Assembly (NCBI RefSeq): GCF_900100295.1
Contig: NZ_FNEV01000008.1
Location: 62,001 to 126,000, forward strand
Length of the DNA stretch: 64,000 nucleotides
DNA from: Salimicrobium halophilum
GTDB lineage: Bacteria; Bacillota; Bacilli; Bacillales; Halobacillaceae
Direction: 5' to 3'
Both the position numbers and the translations under genes were made by a program. Below are positions 30,838-39,472 of the stretch, one piece after another (within the stretch, counting starts at the first letter, position 1; each line of letters begins with the position of its first letter). A model generated the notes under the pieces. It searched no databases. It was not told where the DNA came from and saw only the letters and a program-made list of their open reading frames with translations.

Positions 30838-30877
30838 TAAAAAAAGCCTGGAGATGGATAATAGCATCTCCAGGCTT
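30838..30877 (-). terminator. Terminator of murB
   Basis: Minus-strand stem AAGCCTGGAGATG/CATCTCCAGGCTT, 8-nt loop, followed by seven T. A further short palindrome GGGGGA/TCCCCC lies at 30897-30911. Confidence 0.9.
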
Positions 30878-30917
30878 GCAGTATTCTACACAAAAAGGGG
30901 GACGGTCCCCCAGGCAT

Positions 30918-31835
30918 CTACTCTTTGTCTTCTCCAATGATTCTCACTTCACGTTCGAGTTCTACATCGAATTTCTCTTTTACGGTTTTCTGGACATGTT
31001 CGATGACTGAAATATAGTCCGTCGTCGTCGCATTGTCCTTATTGACGATGAAGCCGGCGTGTTTGGTGGAAACTTCGGCACCACCGATATTTGTTCCCTG
31101 GAGGTCACTGTCCTGGATCAATTTCCCGGCAAAATATCCGGGAGGTCGTTTGAAGACACTGCCACAAGAAGGGTATTCGAGTGGTTGCTTCGATTCCCGG
31201 CGATACGTGAGGTCATCCACTACTGCTTTGATATCTTCATAATTGTCCGGTTTCAGGTTGAAGGTCGCTTCTACGACGATGTCCCCGTTATCCGGGATAT
31301 TACTTGTTCGGTAATCAAGATCCAGGTCTTTGGCGAGACGTTTCACCAGGTTTCCTTCTTTATCCACGACATATGCATAATCAAGGACGTCTTTGATTTC
31401 CCCGCCGTAGGCCCCGGCGTTCATGTACAGAGCACCACCGACGGTTCCCGGAATTCCGCAGGCGAACTCCAGTCCCGAAAGACTCTCCTCGAGCGCGTGC
31501 ATAGAAGCATCGATGATTCTGGCGCCGCTCTGAGCTACGAGGGTGTCTCCTTCACTCTTGATCGTGTTCAGGTGCTTCAGGTTCATCACGACTCCGCGGA
31601 TACCGCCATCTTTGATGATGAGGTTGGAGCCATTGCCGAGAAGCGTATGCTTGATTCCGATTCGGTTCGTGAATTTCACGACTTCCTGAACTTCTTCAAA
31701 CGTCGTCGGCATGACGAAATAGTCAGCCTTGCCGCCCAACTGCGTGTACAGATGATCCTTCAGGGGTTCATCGATTTTCACATACTCCGGTTGAACGATA
31801 CGTTTCAGTTCCTTATATATTTCATTTCTATCCAT
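30918..31835 (-). CDS. murB: UDP-N-acetylenolpyruvoylglucosamine reductase
   Basis: 305 residues, FAD-dependent reductase of peptidoglycan precursor synthesis. FAD-binding PCMH domain with LLGNGSNLIIKDGG and GIPGTVGGALYMNAGAYGGE; catalytic serine in PSCGSVFKRP; C-terminal Glu in the VREVRIIG-like segment. ATG 31835 has AGGAAGTG upstream; an in-frame ATG seven codons earlier is possible. A stand-alone murB also exists in other Bacilli; whether a second copy occurs elsewhere cannot be seen. Confidence 0.93.
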   Translation of the reverse strand: MDRNEIYKELKRIVQPEYVKIDEPLKDHLYTQLGGKADYFVMPTTFEEVQEVVKFTNRIGIKHTLLGNGSNLIIKDGGIRGVVMNLKHLNTIKSEGDTLVAQSGARIIDASMHALEESLSGLEFACGIPGTVGGALYMNAGAYGGEIKDVLDYAYVVDKEGNLVKRLAKDLDLDYRTSNIPDNGDIVVEATFNLKPDNYEDIKAVVDDLTYRRESKQPLEYPSCGSVFKRPPGYFAGKLIQDSDLQGTNIGGAEVSTKHAGFIVNKDNATTTDYISVIEHVQKTVKEKFDVELEREVRIIGEDKE

Positions 31836-31953
31836 ACTTACACTTCCTACATTCATATTTCTTATCTTATCCTATGCTAGTGTATAACATTACGTAAACA
31901 TTGGAAAGAGTCGGGGTTCTCAATTTGGAAATTCCGCCTTCACGAAAGTTTTC

Positions 31954-31999
31954 CCTATTCAGAAAACTTATTGCTAAATCACGGATAAACTAGTATCAT
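31954..31999 (+). promoter_or_regulatory. ilvD promoter with possible CodY box
   Basis: TTGCTA (31971-31976), 17-bp spacer, TATCAT (31994-31999). CCTATTCAGAAAACT (31954-31968) matches 11 of 15 positions of the CodY box AATTTTCWGAAAATT and adjoins the -35. CodY control of ilvD is known in B. subtilis; here it is only suggested. Confidence 0.55.
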
Positions 32000-32031
32000 C
32001 ATTGTAAACTTGTTTTGAAAGGGTGCGAGAG

Positions 32032-33726
32032 ATGTCGAAAGATAAAGATCTGCGAATAAGAAGTAATGTCATCAGTGATGATGAAAATAGAGTAGCCAAC
32101 CGTGCAATGCTGCGGGCTGTAGGTTTTACAGATGAAGATTTCAAAAAACCGATGATCGGGATTGCGAGTACCTGGAGTGAAGTGACTCCGTGTAACGTAC
32201 ATATTGATGAACTTGCAAGAAAAGCGAAAGGTGGAGCCGGGGATAACGGCGGTGCACCTATGATTTTCAATACGATAACGGTATCTGACGGTATTGCGAT
32301 GGGGCACGAAGGAATGCACTTCTCCCTCCCGAGCCGTGAAATTATTGCCGATTCCATTGAGACGGTAACGAATGCGGAGCGTCTCGACGGGGTCGTAGCT
32401 ATCGGTGGTTGTGATAAGACGACGCCTGGCTGTATGATCGCTCTCAGCCGACTGAATCTTCCTTCCGTTTATATTTATGGTGGAACGATTCAGCCTGGAA
32501 AATTGGACGGAAAAGACATCGATATCGTTTCATCCTTTGAAGCGGTAGGACAGTATCAGAGTGGAGAAATCGACGCGGAGCAGCTGCACCGTGTGGAATG
32601 TAACGCATGTCCAGGCGCGGGTGCATGCGGAGGAATGTACACAGCGAATACGATGGCAGCAGCGGTAGAAGCCCTTGGAATGAGTATTCCTGGATCTTCT
32701 TCGACACCTGCTGTGAACAATTATAAAGAAGAAGAATGTCGCCAGGCCGGAGAGCTTGTCGTCGATCTTCTTGAAAAAGAGATCTATCCGAAAGATATCA
32801 TGACGAAAGAAGCGTTCGAAAACGCAATTACAGTCGTGATGGCTCTCGGTGGCTCCACGAACGCCTTCCTTCACCTGACTGCGATGGCGAACGCCGCGGA
32901 AGTGGATATCACGCTTGATGATTTCGAACGTATCCGTAAAGAAGTGCCATTCCTTGCAGACATGAAGCCGAGCGGAACATATGTCATGCAGGATCTGTAC
33001 GAAGCGGGTGGGGTACCTGCTGTCATGAAGCTTCTCCACGACAATGGTTACCTGCACGGCGACTGTATCACGGTTACCGGAAAGACGCTTGCGGAAAACC
33101 TCGAGAGCGTGTATCCATTGAAAGACGGACAGAAAGTCATCCGTCCTCTCGATAATCCGATCAAAGCGGAAGGCTCTCTCGTTCTTATGAGAGGTAACCT
33201 AGCTCCGGATGGGGCTGTTGCGAAAATGTCCGGACTCAAGATCACCAATTTCGAAGGTCCTGCGAAAGTGTATGACAGTGAAGCGGAGGCGACATCCGCC
33301 ATTTCGAACAGCGAAGTGAAAGAAGGCGACGTCGTCGTCATCCGTAATGTCGGACCGAAAGGCGGACCGGGAATGCCGGAGATGCTTTCCATTACGGCGA
33401 TGCTCGTCGGTCAGGGTCTCGGAGGAAAAGTCGCCCTTCTCACAGATGGACGTTTCTCCGGGGGAAGCCACGGATTCGTAATCGGCCATATCTCTCCTGA
33501 AGCTTATGTCGGCGGGCCTATCGGTCTCCTTCAAAATGGAGATGTGATCAACATCAGCAGTAAGACCCAGGAGATCAATATGCACGTGAGTGACGAAGAG
33601 CTCGAAGAACGCAGAAAGAGCTGGCAGCGTCCGGAACCGAAGTATAAGCGAGGCGTTCTGGCGAAGTATCAGAAGCTTGTGTCTTCCGCTTCCAAAGGTG
33701 CAGTCACCGATGATCCGAACGAATAA
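32032..33726 (+). CDS. ilvD: Dihydroxy-acid dehydratase
   Basis: 564 residues, iron-sulfur enzyme for valine, isoleucine and pantothenate synthesis. Cluster cysteines in [11 protein letters not shown] and [19 protein letters not shown]-terminal [22 protein letters not shown] 32032 is 8 bp after AAAGGG; GTG 32023 is rejected. It stands alone between terminators, away from other ilv/leu genes. Confidence 0.96.
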   Translation: MSKDKDLRIRSNVISDDENRVANRAMLRAVGFTDEDFKKPMIGIASTWSEVTPCNVHIDELARKAKGGAGDNGGAPMIFNTITVSDGIAMGHEGMHFSLPSREIIADSIETVTNAERLDGVVAIGGCDKTTPGCMIALSRLNLPSVYIYGGTIQPGKLDGKDIDIVSSFEAVGQYQSGEIDAEQLHRVECNACPGAGACGGMYTANTMAAAVEALGMSIPGSSSTPAVNNYKEEECRQAGELVVDLLEKEIYPKDIMTKEAFENAITVVMALGGSTNAFLHLTAMANAAEVDITLDDFERIRKEVPFLADMKPSGTYVMQDLYEAGGVPAVMKLLHDNGYLHGDCITVTGKTLAENLESVYPLKDGQKVIRPLDNPIKAEGSLVLMRGNLAPDGAVAKMSGLKITNFEGPAKVYDSEAEATSAISNSEVKEGDVVVIRNVGPKGGPGMPEMLSITAMLVGQGLGGKVALLTDGRFSGGSHGFVIGHISPEAYVGGPIGLLQNGDVINISSKTQEINMHVSDEELEERRKSWQRPEPKYKRGVLAKYQKLVSSASKGAVTDDPNE

Positions 33727-33733
33727 TTTTGCT

Positions 33734-33769
33734 GAAGCCGCTTTCCCTCATAGGGGAAGGCGGCTTTTA
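33734..33769 (+). terminator. Terminator after ilvD
   Basis: AAGCCGCTTTCCC/GGGGAAGGCGGCTT hairpin followed by a short T-run. Confidence 0.85.
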
Positions 33770-33864
33770 AAATGATAAAAATCCCCTTTTTCGGAAATAG
33801 AAGTTTAGCGTGGTTTCTTTCAGGAAACATACATATCAAACACGTATTGAAGGAGTGAAGTGCT

Positions 33865-34677
33865 TTGGATTTGAAAAAAGAAATTACAAAACTAGAGAAT
33901 GTTCATTTAATGAAACCGGAAAAGGTATTTACTATGTACTTAAATACAGACCCATCCGACCCTGATCAACAGGGAGGAGAGTGGAAGATCCACCTTAAGA
34001 ATGGGTTGAACAACTTTGAGCATTATCTACAGGAAGACGGCGATTCCGATGAGAAGCGGAACTACTGGGCTGTCAAAGAGAAAGTGGATAACTATGTGAA
34101 GGAAAACGAGCAGAATTTTGCGAAGAGCCTTGTGATCATCGCTTCCGCAGATGAAACGGTATGGTTCGCAGAGCGATTCCAGATGCCTGTCGAAACGGCA
34201 TTCTACTGGGAAGAGCAGCCGGTCGTCGATCAGCTGAAGAAGATGTACGAAGAGTTTCCTAAGACAGGAGTCGTACTTACACAGAAAGACAATATCAAAC
34301 TGATTGATGCAGAACTCGGTCAAGTGAAAGATACGAAACTGTATGAACTTGATGTTGATACAGAAGACTGGAAGCTGCACCAGGGGCCTCACGCAGCAGG
34401 CGCTTCCATGGGAAGTGGCGGACCGAAACAATCCAAGTCCGATCAGTATAATGAACGTTTCGAAGCCAACCGTTACCGCTGGTATAAGAGCGTAGCGCCG
34501 AAGCTTGATAAGCAGGCGAAAGAACTTGGCTGGGAACGCATCATCATGGTCGGAGATAAAGAAGAAATCGATGATCTCCGCGATAACATGAACAAAGAAG
34601 CCGACAAGGTCGTCAACAAGAACCTGTTGGATCACGAAGAAATGAAAGTGATCGACCAGGTCGTATACGAAGATTAA
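33865..34677 (+). CDS. Release-factor-like protein (baeRF/VLRF1 type)
   Basis: 270 residues, no membrane segment, highly charged. The layout matches my recollection of bacterial aeRF1-like proteins: an N-terminal alpha/beta domain beginning FTMYLNTDPS, and a central glycine-rich loop GSGGPKQSKSDQYNERFEANRYRWY that corresponds to the GGQ-type loop followed by a long helix. The canonical GGQ appears as GGP-KQ, so peptide-release activity is doubtful. Such proteins are thought to act on ribosomes, possibly in stress. TTG start at 33865, 9 bp after AAGGAG; no better start exists. Confidence 0.6.
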   Translation: MDLKKEITKLENVHLMKPEKVFTMYLNTDPSDPDQQGGEWKIHLKNGLNNFEHYLQEDGDSDEKRNYWAVKEKVDNYVKENEQNFAKSLVIIASADETVWFAERFQMPVETAFYWEEQPVVDQLKKMYEEFPKTGVVLTQKDNIKLIDAELGQVKDTKLYELDVDTEDWKLHQGPHAAGASMGSGGPKQSKSDQYNERFEANRYRWYKSVAPKLDKQAKELGWERIIMVGDKEEIDDLRDNMNKEADKVVNKNLLDHEEMKVIDQVVYED

Positions 34678-34686
34678 AAAGACTGC

Positions 34687-34718
34687 ACCCTTCGGTCCGA
34701 GTGGCCGAAGGGTTATTA
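34687..34718 (+). terminator. Terminator after the release-factor-like gene
   Basis: ACCCTTCGG/CCGAAGGGT stem, 8-nt loop, tail TATTATT. Confidence 0.75.
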
Positions 34719-34795
34719 TTGTGCGCAATTGTAAAAAGTTACACGTACATATGTTAAAATAGAAATCATTGAAATAAATGGGAGAGTGAGAAATA

Positions 34796-35101
34796 ATGTA
34801 CGTCGTGGACTCGAAAGTGACAGTCCCTGATCACAAAGCTGAAGATCTGATTCAAATATATCAAAAACGCTCCCGGTTAGTGGATAGTCAGCCCGGGTTT
34901 CTATCTTTTCAACTATTGCAGAATGAACACCGCCCCGGAGAATTGACCGTTCATATGGAATGGGAGGATAAACAGGCTTACCTTTCCTGGGCACGAAGCG
35001 AGCAATTCAAGAAAATCCATGAACTCGAAAAGAATTATCCTGACGAAGAGTTGCAGGGATACGTGCCGAAAGTTTCCAAATACGAGGTCGTGGCCACATG
35101 A
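34796..35101 (+). CDS. ABM-domain protein, heme monooxygenase-like (HmoA/IsdG fold)
   Basis: 101 residues covering one antibiotic-biosynthesis-monooxygenase (ABM) ferredoxin-like barrel: MYVVDSKVTVP, QPGFLSFQLLQNE and HMEWEDKQAYLSWARSEQFKKIHE. The family includes heme-degrading HmoA/HmoB and IsdG; Trp and Asn residues are present, but the heme-ligating His cannot be fixed by eye. First of four genes that overlap end to end; the next starts on the ATGA at 35098. Role with its cobalamin-binding neighbour is unknown. Confidence 0.75.
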   Translation: MYVVDSKVTVPDHKAEDLIQIYQKRSRLVDSQPGFLSFQLLQNEHRPGELTVHMEWEDKQAYLSWARSEQFKKIHELEKNYPDEELQGYVPKVSKYEVVAT

Positions 35102-35466
35102 ATGAAGAAACGAAACGATTTATTACAGATAGGGTAGTAGAGGAATTTTATACGAATTATCCCTGGCTTCTGGATAAGTTCGGTGAAAAAGGAAAGCGGC
35201 ATACGAGAGAAGACAATGATCATCACATGGAGCATCTCGAACTATCCTATGAGTTGCAGGACGAGAAGTTCTTCAAAGATTATACCGAATGGTTGAATGA
35301 TGTATTGGTTTCAAGAGGCGTGGGAACCGGTCTTATCAAGGAGAACTACCGGATGATACAGAAATATATGAAAGAAGTGGAAATGAAAGAAGACGAACGG
35401 AATTATCATGATCATTTGCTGGAGACCTCGATTTCATACTTGGAGCAGATGACCAACACGAGGTGA
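35098..35466 (+). CDS. Hypothetical helical protein, 122 residues
   Basis: I do not recognise this protein. It is all-helical and charged, with several His residues in two clusters (DNDHHMEHLELSYE and NYHDHLLETSISYLEQM) and a conserved-looking FYTNYPWLLDKFGEKG start. It resembles a small helical sensor or cofactor-binding bundle, but that is only an impression. It overlaps both neighbours by 4 bases (ATGA at the start, GTGA at the end), so translation is coupled and it is surely expressed with them. Confidence 0.75.
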   Translation: MNEETKRFITDRVVEEFYTNYPWLLDKFGEKGKRHTREDNDHHMEHLELSYELQDEKFFKDYTEWLNDVLVSRGVGTGLIKENYRMIQKYMKEVEMKEDERNYHDHLLETSISYLEQMTNTR

Positions 35467-36119
35467 CAAGAGAAATGGAAGAAGTATATAAACAACTCGC
35501 TTCTCATCTATTGGAGGGGGAAGAGAAAGAGGCGCTCGAACTTGTGCAGCAGTGGAAAGAAGAACGCTCTCTGACAGAAGTTCATGAAGACATTATCACA
35601 CCAGCTATGTATCACGTAGGGGAATTGTGGCAAAAGAACGAAATCACCGTAGCCGACGAGCATTTAGCGACGGCGATCTGTGATTACATTTTGACGCTTT
35701 TATCTCCGAGAACGAGTGAGACCAATGGACGGAAGGCGATATTTTTCAACGTAGAGGAAGAACAGCACCACCTTGGTCTGAAAATGGCAGCGGATCTTTT
35801 CCGTGAGCAGGGATGGGATGCAAGATTCCTTGGGGCTGGCATGCCGAATGACCATGTCCTGTCCCAAATCGAGAAATATCAGCCGGACGTCGTATGCGTT
35901 TCTGCATCTTTATCATATCGTGTACCGGCGCTGAAAGAAATCATTCGTATTATTGAAGAAACAGTTCCAGGCTCTTATATTCTCGTAGGAGGACGAATTG
36001 TCCAGAAGTACGGAATGAAAGAATGGAATACCTCACGTGTCGACACATTAGGGTCCCTCGCTGAGATCAAAGGCTGGCTGAACAAAGAGAAGGAGGGGAC
36101 GTTCGATGAAACGAGCTGA
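35463..36119 (+). CDS. Stand-alone cobalamin (B12)-binding protein
   Basis: 218 residues: an N-terminal helical cap (about 5-85, TPAMYHVGELWQKNEITVADEHLATA) and a Rossmann B12-binding domain (about 90-210). The B12 motif is visible: EQHHLG (variant of DxHxxG, lower-ligand His), VSASLS (SxL) and LVGGRIV (GG). Architecture matches the light/cobalamin sensor half of CarH/LitR, without the MerR DNA-binding domain. GTG start overlapping the previous stop. It is paired with a PAS/STAS protein, which points to signalling and not methyl transfer. Confidence 0.85.
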   Translation: MTREMEEVYKQLASHLLEGEEKEALELVQQWKEERSLTEVHEDIITPAMYHVGELWQKNEITVADEHLATAICDYILTLLSPRTSETNGRKAIFFNVEEEQHHLGLKMAADLFREQGWDARFLGAGMPNDHVLSQIEKYQPDVVCVSASLSYRVPALKEIIRIIEETVPGSYILVGGRIVQKYGMKEWNTSRVDTLGSLAEIKGWLNKEKEGTFDETS

Positions 36120-36894
36120 GTCTGCGTTTCCCCTTCCTTACCTGAAAATAGACGCCAACTGGAATATCCGTGAGTATTCCAAAGAGGCGGAAGAACTATT
36201 CGGGCTCCCTTTGAATTTCAGTGAAGTCGTCGATATGGAGACGAAGGAGAAAGCGAAAGAATGGCTGCACCCCAGACACGAGAAGGCGAAGCTGGAGATG
36301 AATATATTGAAAAAGGATGACGTTGTATTCTTAGCAGACGCCTATATTACATGGGAGAATGAACTCTTCGCTGAGGTCCTGCTTGTACCAAAGGATAACC
36401 AGGTCGACAAAGTGGCTACCAGACTTCAGTCCATCCAATCGGAGCTGACAAAGACCAAAATCGAGCTGGTGGAAGAGAAAGAACGTGCGGAAGCGGTGAC
36501 TGAACAGAACAATAGACTTTCTGCTCCCTTCATTTCTTTGACGGAAGAAGCGGCCCTTGTTCCGTTATTCGGAGACTTGACCCATCAGAAGATCCGCAGC
36601 ATAGAACAGCATTTGCTGGATGACGTGCGGGATAGTGAAGCGGACCGGATTCTCTTTGACTTCACAGCGGTAGGAAATATCGAAAGGGATGGATTCGAAC
36701 TCCTCGCCGGATTGATGAAAGCACTTAGTCACATGGGGCTTGAAATCATGGTGATCGGTCTTCACCCGCGTCATGTTCCGAATATCTACAAATGGGCACT
36801 GCCATCTGATGTACGATTCTTGCAGTCTTTGGAGCAGGTCGTACGGAATTACCTGAATGAACGACGAAAACTTTTGGAAGAAAAAGGGGAGTAA
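36106..36894 (+). CDS. PAS-STAS stressosome-like protein
   Basis: 262 residues: PAS-like N-terminus (about 8-100, YLKIDANWNIREYSKEAEELFG), a coiled coil (about 105-145) and a C-terminal STAS domain (about 150-250) resembling RsbR paralogues. By eye, the RsbR segment VVDT aligns with NIER and the second phospho-threonine region with PNIYKW, so both phospho-acceptor Thr appear lost. Shine-Dalgarno AAGGAGGGG lies inside the preceding gene (14-bp overlap). Probably receives a signal from the cobalamin protein. Confidence 0.78.
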   Translation: MKRAESAFPLPYLKIDANWNIREYSKEAEELFGLPLNFSEVVDMETKEKAKEWLHPRHEKAKLEMNILKKDDVVFLADAYITWENELFAEVLLVPKDNQVDKVATRLQSIQSELTKTKIELVEEKERAEAVTEQNNRLSAPFISLTEEAALVPLFGDLTHQKIRSIEQHLLDDVRDSEADRILFDFTAVGNIERDGFELLAGLMKALSHMGLEIMVIGLHPRHVPNIYKWALPSDVRFLQSLEQVVRNYLNERRKLLEEKGE

Positions 36895-36948
36895 TGACTC
36901 CTCTTTTCTTTTTGAATCGACAGGAATGAAAAAAATAGCAATTAAGGA

Positions 36949-36977
36949 TTGCGAAAAGTCAGAAAGTATTTTATAGT
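36949..36977 (+). promoter_or_regulatory. Promoter of the fad operon
   Basis: TTGCGA (36949-36954), 17-bp spacer, TATAGT (36972-36977). Confidence 0.6.
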
Positions 36978-37015
36978 TAAAGAAGAAAAGGTATTCTATT
37001 TTTTTGAACCAAAAA

Positions 37016-37033
37016 TGAATGAGTATTCATTCA
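37016..37033 (+). promoter_or_regulatory. FadR (Bacillus type) operator
   Basis: TGAATGAGTATTCATTCA: perfect 7-bp arms TGAATGA/TCATTCA around 4 bp, equal to the B. subtilis FadR consensus TGAATGANTANTCATTCA. It lies between the promoter and fadN, so repression would be relieved by long-chain acyl-CoA. Confidence 0.93.
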
Positions 37034-37058
37034 AAGGATGGCAAGGGGGACAATAACT

Positions 37059-39458
37059 ATGAGTCGAAAAATCAGGCGAGCCGCTGTACTCGGTTCCGGG
37101 GTCATGGGAGCCGGCATTGCTGCTCACTTGGCGAACGTCGGAATTCCGGTGCTTATGCTCGATATCGCACCGAAAGAATTGACCGATAAGGAGAAAAAAC
37201 AGGGACTCACCATGGAAGACAAACAGGTGAGGAACCGTATTGCCGCTTCCGGCAAGGAAGGGTTGAAAAAGCAGAAACCTGCTCCACTTACATCTAAAGA
37301 CAACTTGCATCTCATTGACGTCGGCAATATGACAGACGACATGGATAAACTATCAGAAGTCGATTGGATCATTGAAGTTGTCGTAGAGAACCTCGATATC
37401 AAAAAGTCTGTTTACAAAGAAGTCGATAAACATAGAAGAGAAGGAACGATCGTCAGCTCCAACACATCAGGTATCTCGATCGAAGCGATGAGTGAGGATT
37501 GCAGTGAAGATATGAAAAAGCATTTCCTCGGTACCCATTTCTTCAATCCGCCACGTTACCTGAAACTGCTCGAAGTGATTCCGACTTCGAACACAGATCA
37601 GAATGTACTCGCGTTCATGAAGAAGTTCGGGGAGGATACGCTCGGGAAAGGTGTCGTAGAGGCGAAAGATACTCCGAATTTTATCGCCAACCGCATCGGT
37701 ACCTACGGCTTACTCATCACCGTAAGAGAGATGCTCGAGCAGAACTTGACGGTCGGCGAAGTGGATTCCATCACCGGTCCGATGATCGGTCGACCGAAGA
37801 GCGCGACATTCCGTACACTAGACGTAGTTGGACTGGATACATTCGTCCATGTCGCAAATAACGTTCACGCTCAAGTCGAGGGTCAGGAAAAAGAGGTCTT
37901 TGAAGTACCTGGCTTCATGCAACAGATGAACGAAAAAGGATGGATCGGTGCCAAAGCAGGCCAGGGTTTCTTCCAGAAGAAGAAAGGCGAGAAAGGCTCT
38001 GAGATTCTGCAGCTGAATCCGGAGACGATGGAATACGAAGAACGTAGAAAACTGAAAACGAAAGCGACAGAAATGGCCGGACAGGAGAAAGGTCCGAAAC
38101 GGAAACTCGCTTCTCTTGTGAAAGCGAAAGGCGACCAGGCTGGAGACTTTATCTGGTCCATCGTCAAACCGGTCCTAGTGTACTCTGCGGAGCTCACTGG
38201 AGAGATCGCCGATGACATCGTGTCCATCGATGAAGCCATGCGTTGGGGCTTCGGCTGGGAACTCGGTCCATTCGAGATGTGGGATGCGATCGGTGTCCGT
38301 AAATCTGTAGAGCGGATGAAAGAAGAAGGAGAAAGTGTCCCGGACTGGATCGAACAAATGCTCGAGAAAGGTTACGAGTCCTTTTATAAGAAAGAAAATG
38401 GAAACGTTTACTTCTATCATGATGGTGCTTACCAGCAACAATCGTTCAATGAAAAAGAAATCAACGTGAAACGGTTGAAAGAAACGAAAGAAGTACTCGC
38501 AAAAAATGCGGGGGCAAGCATCATCGACCTTGGAGACGGGGTGGCAGGACTTGAATTCCACTCCCAGAGCAATGCGATCGGCATGGACGTCATCCAGATG
38601 ATGAACAAGGCCGTTGATATCGTCGATGAGGACTTCGAAGGGTTGGTCATCGGGAACCAGGGCAAGAACTTCTGTGTCGGAGCGAACCTCGGCATGATGC
38701 TCATGGAAGCGCAGGATCAGAACTTCTTCGAGATCGAAATGGTCGTCAAGCAGTTCCAGCAGGCAATGATGCGGATCAAGTATTCCGATAAGCCCGTCGT
38801 TGCCGCTCCGTTCGGTATGACCCTCGGGGGAGGAGCGGAAGTATGCTTACCCTCTGCAGCCATCCAGGCTTCCAGTGAGACGTATATGGGGCTTGTAGAA
38901 CCTGGAGTAGGGCTGATCCCGGGTGGTGGAGGAAACAAGGAGCTTTATATCAAGCACCTGAACAATCTTCCGCAGGGCATCGATTTCGATCTTCAGAAAA
39001 TCTCCAACAGCGTGTTTGAAAAGATAGCGACTGCGAAAACATCGACATCCGGGGAAGAAGCTCGCCAGAATGGATTCCTCGACCGGATGGATGCTATTTC
39101 CGTCAATCAGGACCACCTGCTGCATGATGCGAAACAGAAAGTGCTAGGGCTGGCCAGGTCCGGCTATCAGGCGCCGAAGCGTGTGCCGATTCCGGTTACC
39201 GGAGAGACAGGATTTGCGACGATGCTGCTAGGTGCCAAACAGATGAATCTCAGCGGCTATGCCTCCGAACACGATCTGAAAATCGCGGAGAAACTGGCAT
39301 TCGTCCTCGCCGGAGGTCGCGTGAAGGAAGGTTCGAAAGTGGATGAAGACTATCTGCTTGATTTAGAGAGAGAAGCATTCCTCAGTCTGATCGGTGAAGC
39401 GAAGACGCAGCAGCGGATGCAACACATGTTACTGAAAGGGAAGCCACTACGTAACTAA
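37059..39458 (+). CDS. fadN: 3-hydroxyacyl-CoA dehydrogenase / enoyl-CoA hydratase
   Basis: 799 residues. N-terminal NAD-binding dehydrogenase (AAVLGSGVMGAGIAAHLAN), central 3HCDH C-terminal domains (NFIANRIGTYG), and a C-terminal enoyl-CoA hydratase/crotonase domain (VIGNQGKNFCVGANLG, FGMTLGGGAEVCL). Catalyses two steps of fatty-acid beta-oxidation. ATG 37059 follows AAGGGGGA. First gene of fadN-fadA-fadE, under the FadR operator. Confidence 0.96.
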   Translation: MSRKIRRAAVLGSGVMGAGIAAHLANVGIPVLMLDIAPKELTDKEKKQGLTMEDKQVRNRIAASGKEGLKKQKPAPLTSKDNLHLIDVGNMTDDMDKLSEVDWIIEVVVENLDIKKSVYKEVDKHRREGTIVSSNTSGISIEAMSEDCSEDMKKHFLGTHFFNPPRYLKLLEVIPTSNTDQNVLAFMKKFGEDTLGKGVVEAKDTPNFIANRIGTYGLLITVREMLEQNLTVGEVDSITGPMIGRPKSATFRTLDVVGLDTFVHVANNVHAQVEGQEKEVFEVPGFMQQMNEKGWIGAKAGQGFFQKKKGEKGSEILQLNPETMEYEERRKLKTKATEMAGQEKGPKRKLASLVKAKGDQAGDFIWSIVKPVLVYSAELTGEIADDIVSIDEAMRWGFGWELGPFEMWDAIGVRKSVERMKEEGESVPDWIEQMLEKGYESFYKKENGNVYFYHDGAYQQQSFNEKEINVKRLKETKEVLAKNAGASIIDLGDGVAGLEFHSQSNAIGMDVIQMMNKAVDIVDEDFEGLVIGNQGKNFCVGANLGMMLMEAQDQNFFEIEMVVKQFQQAMMRIKYSDKPVVAAPFGMTLGGGAEVCLPSAAIQASSETYMGLVEPGVGLIPGGGGNKELYIKHLNNLPQGIDFDLQKISNSVFEKIATAKTSTSGEEARQNGFLDRMDAISVNQDHLLHDAKQKVLGLARSGYQAPKRVPIPVTGETGFATMLLGAKQMNLSGYASEHDLKIAEKLAFVLAGGRVKEGSKVDEDYLLDLEREAFLSLIGEAKTQQRMQHMLLKGKPLRN

Positions 39459-39472
39459 AGGGGGAGACATTT

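Noticed and set aside
30897-30911. GGGGGA/TCCCCC palindrome after murB
   Set aside because: Only 6 bp arms and no further copies noticed in the window; may be a repeat relic but cannot be supported.
33800-33850. GGAAAC as an ECF-type -35 before the release-factor-like gene
   Set aside because: The only CGTA downstream is 14 bp away, not the usual 16-17, so an ECF promoter is not supported.
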